64,000 nt of DNA from Paenibacillus riograndensis SBR5 (GTDB taxonomy: Bacteria; Bacillota; Bacilli; Paenibacillales; Paenibacillaceae). Below are positions 59,863 to 64,000 of this stretch, one piece after another. Below the pieces are notes generated by a model. The model worked only from the letters and a program-made list of their open reading frames with translations. It did not search any database and was not told where the DNA came from. The translations under genes were made by a program, and so were the position numbers. The stretch covers positions 4,509,187-4,573,186 of the forward strand of contig NZ_LN831776.1 in the NCBI RefSeq assembly GCF_000981585.1. The letters are read 5' to 3'. Each line of letters begins with the position of its first letter. Within the stretch, counting starts at the first letter, position 1.

Positions 59863-61315
59863 AGTGGTGGTGAAGGGCCTCCCAGCGGTCCAGCAGCTCT
59901 TCCAGCTGCGGAACGGGGCGCGGGGTATATGAGGCCATGGGAAAAGAATTCCCGATGATCGCTCTGGCTTCGGAAATATTGGCTACACTGCCAGCGTGAA
60001 TCAGCTGAACCGCGAGATTTCCCAGTGCCGTTGACTCCGTGGGTCCGGCCAGCACCTCTCTGCCGGCCACATCGGCAGTCAGCTGGCACAGCAGCCCGTT
60101 GTTCGCCCCGCCGCCGACGATTTGCAGCACCTCCACCGCTGTTCCTGTAAGCTCTTCCAGCTCCTGCAGATAACTCCGGTAGGACAAGGCCAGGCTGTCG
60201 AATATACAGCGGGCAAGTTGTCCCGGTGTTTCCGGGACAGGCTGGCCGCTCTCCGCACAGGCGGAGCGGATTTCCTCAATCATGTTGCCAGGATTGAGGA
60301 AACGCGTCGCGTTGCACGGGATCAGGCTGCGGAAGCCCTCGGCTTCTCCGGCCAGCCGGGCCAGCCCGGCGAAGCTGTAGCGTTCGCCGTCCAGCCTGCG
60401 CACCTCCTGGATCAGCCAGAGTCCCATGATATTCTTAAGGAACCGGTAGGTACCGTAGGCTCCCCATTCGTTGGTATAATTCGCCGCCATCGCCTGCGGA
60501 TTGTTGATCGGCTGGTCAAGCTCCACACCCAGCAGCGACCAGGTGCCGCTGCTGATGTAAGCTGCAGACCGGCCTTTTTGCACAGGTACACCAAGCACTG
60601 CAGAGGCGGTGTCATGTGTGGCTACACAGATCAACTGGCAGCGGGGCAGATCATACTGGCGGACAAGCGAATCCTGGACAAATCCAAGACTCTCACCCGG
60701 AGCTGTCAGCGGGGCAAACTGCTCTCTTCGCAAATGAAGAAACGACAGCAGCCCGGAGTCGAAGTCGCCCGTCTGTAAATTCAACAGTTGGGTGGTAGAG
60801 GCATTCGTGACCTCATTGATCTTCCGCCCGCCTAATCTATAGTAGAGATAATCCGGCACCAGCAGAATTTGATCCGCTTGGGCCAGCTCTTTGCGGTCAT
60901 GGGCATATAATTGATATAAGGTATTGAAGGTTAATTGCTGAATCCCTGTTTTGGCATACACTGTGTCAGGTGGAAGGATGGCGGCCACTTCCTCCATAAC
61001 CCCCTCCGTACGGCGGTCACGATAGGCATACACCTCCTGGATGCGGCTTCCAGCCGCATCCAGGAGTACATAATCCACCGCCCACGTATCGATGCCTAAC
61101 GTACACTCCGTGATGCCCAGTGCTTTGGCCTGGCGGAGTCCAACGATAATCTGATCCAATAAATAATCAATATCCCAGAAGCAGGAGCCGCCGCGCTCCT
61201 TGAAGCCATTGCTGAAGCGGTGGATTTCCTCAAGGCTGAGCTTCCCCTCCTGAAGAGTCCCAACCACCAGCCTGCCGCTGGAGGCGCCGATATCGACGGC
61301 GATATGTTTGTTCAT
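59861..61315 (-). CDS. rhaB: Rhamnulokinase
   Basis: 484-residue FGGY-family sugar kinase that phosphorylates L-rhamnulose. Marks: VDIGASSGRLV at the N-terminus, GIDTWAVDYVLLD, the ATP-site strand SSGTWSLLGVE, and IVGGGANNGLLCQLTAD with the GGG motif. AAGGAG precedes ATG 61315. The C-terminus ends in three His before the stop. It precedes rhaA. Confidence 0.94.
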   Translation of the reverse strand: MNKHIAVDIGASSGRLVVGTLQEGKLSLEEIHRFSNGFKERGGSCFWDIDYLLDQIIVGLRQAKALGITECTLGIDTWAVDYVLLDAAGSRIQEVYAYRDRRTEGVMEEVAAILPPDTVYAKTGIQQLTFNTLYQLYAHDRKELAQADQILLVPDYLYYRLGGRKINEVTNASTTQLLNLQTGDFDSGLLSFLHLRREQFAPLTAPGESLGFVQDSLVRQYDLPRCQLICVATHDTASAVLGVPVQKGRSAAYISSGTWSLLGVELDQPINNPQAMAANYTNEWGAYGTYRFLKNIMGLWLIQEVRRLDGERYSFAGLARLAGEAEGFRSLIPCNATRFLNPGNMIEEIRSACAESGQPVPETPGQLARCIFDSLALSYRSYLQELEELTGTAVEVLQIVGGGANNGLLCQLTADVAGREVLAGPTESTALGNLAVQLIHAGSVANISEARAIIGNSFPMASYTPRPVPQLEELLDRWEALHHH

Positions 61316-61342
61316 AGAAGCTCTCCTTACTTAGAGGTTGTT

Positions 61343-62494
61343 CTAGAGAATTTTGCGGAACAGGGTGATCACTTCTTCTTTGGTGGGAATGAACGGATTG
61401 CCGGGTGCGCAAGCGTCCTTCATCGAGTTCTCCGCAAGCAGGTCAAGATCGACCTCAGTTACACCAAGCTCAGATAATTTGGACGGGATGCCGACTTCCT
61501 TGGAAAGTGCTTTGATCGATTCAATAACGAAATCGGCACATTCCAGATCGCTTTTGCCTTCAATCTGGAGGCCGATAGCCTTGGCAATGCTTCTGAACTT
61601 CTCCGGCACATGCTTCGCATTTTCTTCTTCCACATAAGGCAGCAGCATCGCATTGCATACACCATGCGGCAGATCATATACGCCGCCAAGCTGGTGCGCC
61701 ATCGCATGCACATAACCTAGCCCGGCATTATTGAAAGCCAGACCGCCGAGGAAAATGGCATACACCATTTGCTCCCGGGCTTCAATATCATGGCCGTTCT
61801 TTACCGTCCGGGCCAGATTGGCGAAGATCAGCTCTACCGCAGCAAGCGCGGTAGCATCGGTTACCGGATAGGCTCCAGGAGTAACCAGGGCTTCGATGGC
61901 ATGGGTCAGCGCATCCATTCCGGTTGCCGCCGTTAGTGCGGCCGGTTTGTCGATCATTAGCTCCGGATCATTGACCGAAATGGTGGCGATGCTGTTTTTA
62001 TCAACCATAACCATCTTCACTTTGCGTTCTTCATCTGTGATGACGTAGTTGATGGTGACTTCGGCAGAGGTGCCTGCGGTAGTATTGACCGCTACAATCG
62101 GCAGGGATTTGTTTTTGGATTTGTGCACACCTTCATAGTCTTTGATATGCCCGCCGTTGGTGGCGATAATTCCGATGGCCTTTGCCGTATCCTGCGGCGA
62201 GCCGCCGCCGATAGAGATCAGATAATCACAGCCCTGCGCATTCAGGAAAGCTAAGCCGTCATGGACATTTTTACACGTAGGGTTCGGTTTGACTTCATCA
62301 TAGAGGGCATATTGGATTCCCGCTTCATCCAGTACTGCCAGCAGTTTGCCCGCGATGCCGCTCTTGACCAGAAATTTGTCGGTGACCACAAGCGCCTTCT
62401 TCAGCTTCAATTCCTGAATGTAAGGACCAATTTCCTTCAGACAGCCTTTTCCCATAATGTTGGTGGACGGAACATAATAGACATGAGTACTCAT
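61343..62494 (-). CDS. fucO: Iron-containing alcohol dehydrogenase, lactaldehyde reductase type
   Basis: 383-residue group III dehydrogenase. NAD-binding GGGSPQDTAKAIG and metal ligands in GYVHAMAHQLGGVYDLPHG. First in the rhamnose operon, where its job would be reducing L-lactaldehyde from the aldolase to 1,2-propanediol. GGGAGG precedes ATG 62494. Butanol dehydrogenases look alike, so the substrate rests on context. Confidence 0.88.
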   Translation of the reverse strand: MSTHVYYVPSTNIMGKGCLKEIGPYIQELKLKKALVVTDKFLVKSGIAGKLLAVLDEAGIQYALYDEVKPNPTCKNVHDGLAFLNAQGCDYLISIGGGSPQDTAKAIGIIATNGGHIKDYEGVHKSKNKSLPIVAVNTTAGTSAEVTINYVITDEERKVKMVMVDKNSIATISVNDPELMIDKPAALTAATGMDALTHAIEALVTPGAYPVTDATALAAVELIFANLARTVKNGHDIEAREQMVYAIFLGGLAFNNAGLGYVHAMAHQLGGVYDLPHGVCNAMLLPYVEEENAKHVPEKFRSIAKAIGLQIEGKSDLECADFVIESIKALSKEVGIPSKLSELGVTEVDLDLLAENSMKDACAPGNPFIPTKEEVITLFRKIL

Positions 62495-62846
62495 TGATTG
62501 ACCAGCCTCCCAGGCAATTTGTTAAAGCGGTTAATGTTCTTCTTCGCAAGCTGGAAGCTCTATGCGGCTGCGGCACCTCAGGCTGGCCACTGAGTACAAA
62601 ACAGCCGACCGGCACTGGCACCCCTCAAAAAGGTATCGCTTACAAACAAAGCATTAACATCATCATCGTATTCCCATAAATCTTTGTTGTCAACAAATAA
62701 AATATAAATAATGTTGTTTTTATTTGTTTAATGTCCGTTTCACAAAGAAACATCTATGTATTCCCTGTGATTTTCACATATTTTCTTGCAAAACACAGAT
62801 ATTTAAGTCTATAGTTATTCCATACAGCTCCGGAAAGGTGATACAT
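62495..62846. other. Divergent promoter region between fucO and the DeoR regulator
   Basis: 352 bases without an ORF. Carries the inverted repeat at 62692-62728 and a TTAAAGCGGTTAAT element (62523-62536) that weakly resembles a cre site. Confidence 0.5.
62692..62728. promoter_or_regulatory. Candidate operator of the rhamnose DeoR regulator
   Basis: AACAAATAAAA (62692-62702) and its perfect complement TTTTATTTGTT (62718-62728) with a 15-base centre, in the divergent region. Confidence 0.5.
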
Positions 62847-63602
62847 ATGCTTGCAGCCGAACGACGCAAAAAAATCATAGATCTTGTGCATCAGGACAAA
62901 AGGGTGCTCGTCTCCGATCTCAGCCGGATGTTCGAGGTAACCGAAGAAACGATCCGGCGGGATCTGGAAAAGCTGGAGAAGGACGGCATTCTAAGCCGGA
63001 CTTACGGCGGGGCGATGCTGAACAGGCATACCAATGAGGATTTGCCCTTTGTGACGCGCAATGCGCTTAACACTGATATGAAACGCAATATTGCGCTTAA
63101 GGCGCTGGATCTGATTAACGATGGAGATACCCTGATGGTGGACCCCAGCTCTACTGCCTTCGAGTTTCTAAAGCTGCTGGGCAACAAAAACAATCTGACT
63201 GTAATCACAAATTCCATTAATATTCTGCATGAGTTCGCCAGCTCAGGTATGAATATCATATCCTCCGGCGGTTCGCTGCGCCACCGTTCGCTGTCACTGG
63301 TCGGGCCGGTCGCCCATGATACCATCCGGCGCTACAACGTGGACACCGCAGTCATCAGCTGCAAAGGCATTGATATGGAGCGGGGAGTTACGGATTCCAA
63401 CGAGCCGGAATGCGAGCTGAAAAAGTACATGCTGCGCCAGGCCCAGAAGGTTGTGCTTCTCGCCGACCATACCAAATTCGACAAAACAGCGTTCACCAGG
63501 CTGGTGGAGCTTAGCAGCATTGACGTGCTCATTACGGACCGCCGGCCTGCGGAATCCTGGCTGACACGGCTGGCTGAAGAAAATATCGAGGTATTGTACT
63601 AA
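62847..63602 (+). CDS. DeoR/GlpR-family regulator of rhamnose use
   Basis: 251 residues. The N-terminal DeoR helix-turn-helix (ERRKKIIDLVHQDKRVLVSD, EETIRRDLEKLEKDG) is followed by the sugar-phosphate sensor (DPSSTAFEFLKLL, KVVLLADHTKFDK). ATG 62847 follows GGAAAGGTG. It diverges from the rhamnose operon, so it is the likely repressor, answering to rhamnulose-1-P or another pathway phosphate. Firmicutes often use DeoR-type RhaR here. Confidence 0.9.
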   Translation: MLAAERRKKIIDLVHQDKRVLVSDLSRMFEVTEETIRRDLEKLEKDGILSRTYGGAMLNRHTNEDLPFVTRNALNTDMKRNIALKALDLINDGDTLMVDPSSTAFEFLKLLGNKNNLTVITNSINILHEFASSGMNIISSGGSLRHRSLSLVGPVAHDTIRRYNVDTAVISCKGIDMERGVTDSNEPECELKKYMLRQAQKVVLLADHTKFDKTAFTRLVELSSIDVLITDRRPAESWLTRLAEENIEVLY

Positions 63603-63655
63603 AAAGACCGCCCGGTCCCTGCCGTTTGCTGTGCAGGGAACCGGGCGGTCTTGCA
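63603..63655. terminator. Bidirectional terminator between deoR and the CyuA-like gene
   Basis: AAGACCGCCCGGTCCCTG pairs with CAGGGAACCGGGCGGTCTT around a 12-base loop; it lies between convergent genes. Confidence 0.85.
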
Positions 63656-63662
63656 TATGGTG

Positions 63663-64000
63663 CTACACCGCTCCGCCTTTGGAGAGCATGATATTTAAAA
63701 TCGCAGTATCGGTATCCGCCAGCCCTTCCTGAACCAGCCGCTCCATGTTGCGGATCGTATCTTCAACCTCTTCGAAAATAACACCATCCTTCGTGGTTGG
63801 AGCAATGTTGTTCATCGCCAGTGTGGCTGCCTGGATGGCCGCATTGGTGGAGGTGGAAATTTTCAGCGCACAGGTTGATTTCGCGCCGTCACAGATCATG
63901 CCCGACAAGGAAGCTATTGTATTCTGTATTCCATGCTTGATCTGCGCCAGGCTGCCCCCCATAAGATAAATAATCCCGCTGTTCGCCCCCACTCCGCCCG
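63663..64000 (-). CDS. CyuA/UPF0597-type L-cysteine desulfidase-like protein (5' end cut by window edge)
   Basis: The last ~112 residues are visible; the start lies past the right edge. The segment MICDGAKSTCALKISTSTNA with nearby GGSLAQIKHGIQNTIASL matches the UPF0597/serine dehydratase alpha-like family; its two Cys would help hold an Fe-S cluster. CyuA members release sulfide, pyruvate and ammonia from cysteine; serine dehydratases are the alternative. It converges on the DeoR gene. Confidence 0.82.
   Translation of the reverse strand, partial: GGVGANSGIIYLMGGSLAQIKHGIQNTIASLSGMICDGAKSTCALKISTSTNAAIQAATLAMNNIAPTTKDGVIFEEVEDTIRNMERLVQEGLADTDTAILNIMLSKGGAV

Noticed and set aside
1..64000. 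tRNA, rRNA, transposase, integrase or phage genes
   Set aside because: None recognised by eye on either strand; a tRNAscan or ISfinder search would be needed to exclude small or decayed ones.

Overview
The window is a stretch of a low-to-mid GC Firmicute chromosome, most likely a Paenibacillus. The protein-level signs are the YheI/YheH (BmrC/BmrD) exporter pair, the bacillithiol-type reductase YpdA, RicA next to MiaB, DUF441, AUG/GUG/UUG starts behind strong AGGAGG sites, and sigma-A promoters of TTGACA-17-TATAAT type. No tRNA, rRNA, CRISPR array, transposase or phage gene was seen.

Layout. 1-12.9 kb is housekeeping and accessory: a truncated binding lipoprotein, azoreductase, RsgA, a HAD phosphatase, an ArsR regulator, YpdA, a MerR pair and a homodimer-type ABC exporter. 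It also holds an unannotated 26-codon ORF with its own promoter and two terminators (5035-5115). 13.0-17.5 kb is a bmrCD-like heterodimeric multidrug exporter preceded by a 30-codon leader ORF and an attenuator-like terminator. 17.5-23.6 kb has a YcaQ-type glycosylase, an AraC-regulator remnant, an alpha/beta hydrolase, a two-component system whose kinase appears to start at AUU, and a gene-poor repeat-rich block. 23.6-32.2 kb has two ABC-2 export operons, a copper-binding four-helix protein, a COG0523 metallochaperone and MoaB.

32.2-42.2 kb is the centre of interest: one leftward operon of nine genes for a nitrogenase-like enzyme. In transcription order these are a NifX-like protein, a NifH-like reductase, a NifB-like radical SAM cofactor enzyme, O-acetylhomoserine sulfhydrylase, a NitT/TauT-type ABC transporter (binding protein, permease, ATPase), and NifD-like and NifK-like catalytic subunits. 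NifE, NifN and NifV are absent, and the two nitrogenase active-site residues His195 and Gln191 are replaced, while the cofactor Cys and His ligands are kept. With the sulfhydrylase in the same operon this points to carbon-sulfur bond reduction of the methylthio-alkane reductase (Mar) type: an organosulfur compound is imported, cleaved to methanethiol, and fixed onto O-acetylhomoserine as methionine. The operon has a ~280-nt leader with two terminator-like hairpins.

42.3-45.2 kb is a ROK regulator/MFS/DUF1349 operon; 45.3-48.6 kb a two-gene 2-oxoacid:ferredoxin oxidoreductase that could supply low-potential electrons; 49-50.3 kb a secreted GH8 glycanase behind a perfect 22-bp palindrome; 51.2-54 kb an NAD salvage operon (NrtR-like Nudix protein, PncA, PncB); 54-57.4 kb RicA-MiaB and an old yellow enzyme; 57.6-63.6 kb the rhamnose operon (lactaldehyde reductase, RhaB, RhaA, RhaD) with a divergent DeoR regulator. 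The right edge cuts a CyuA/UPF0597 gene. A ~300-bp dispersed repeat occurs at 22.9-23.2 and 50.7-51.0 kb. All functional statements are by-eye recognition from translated sequence; no database search was run.
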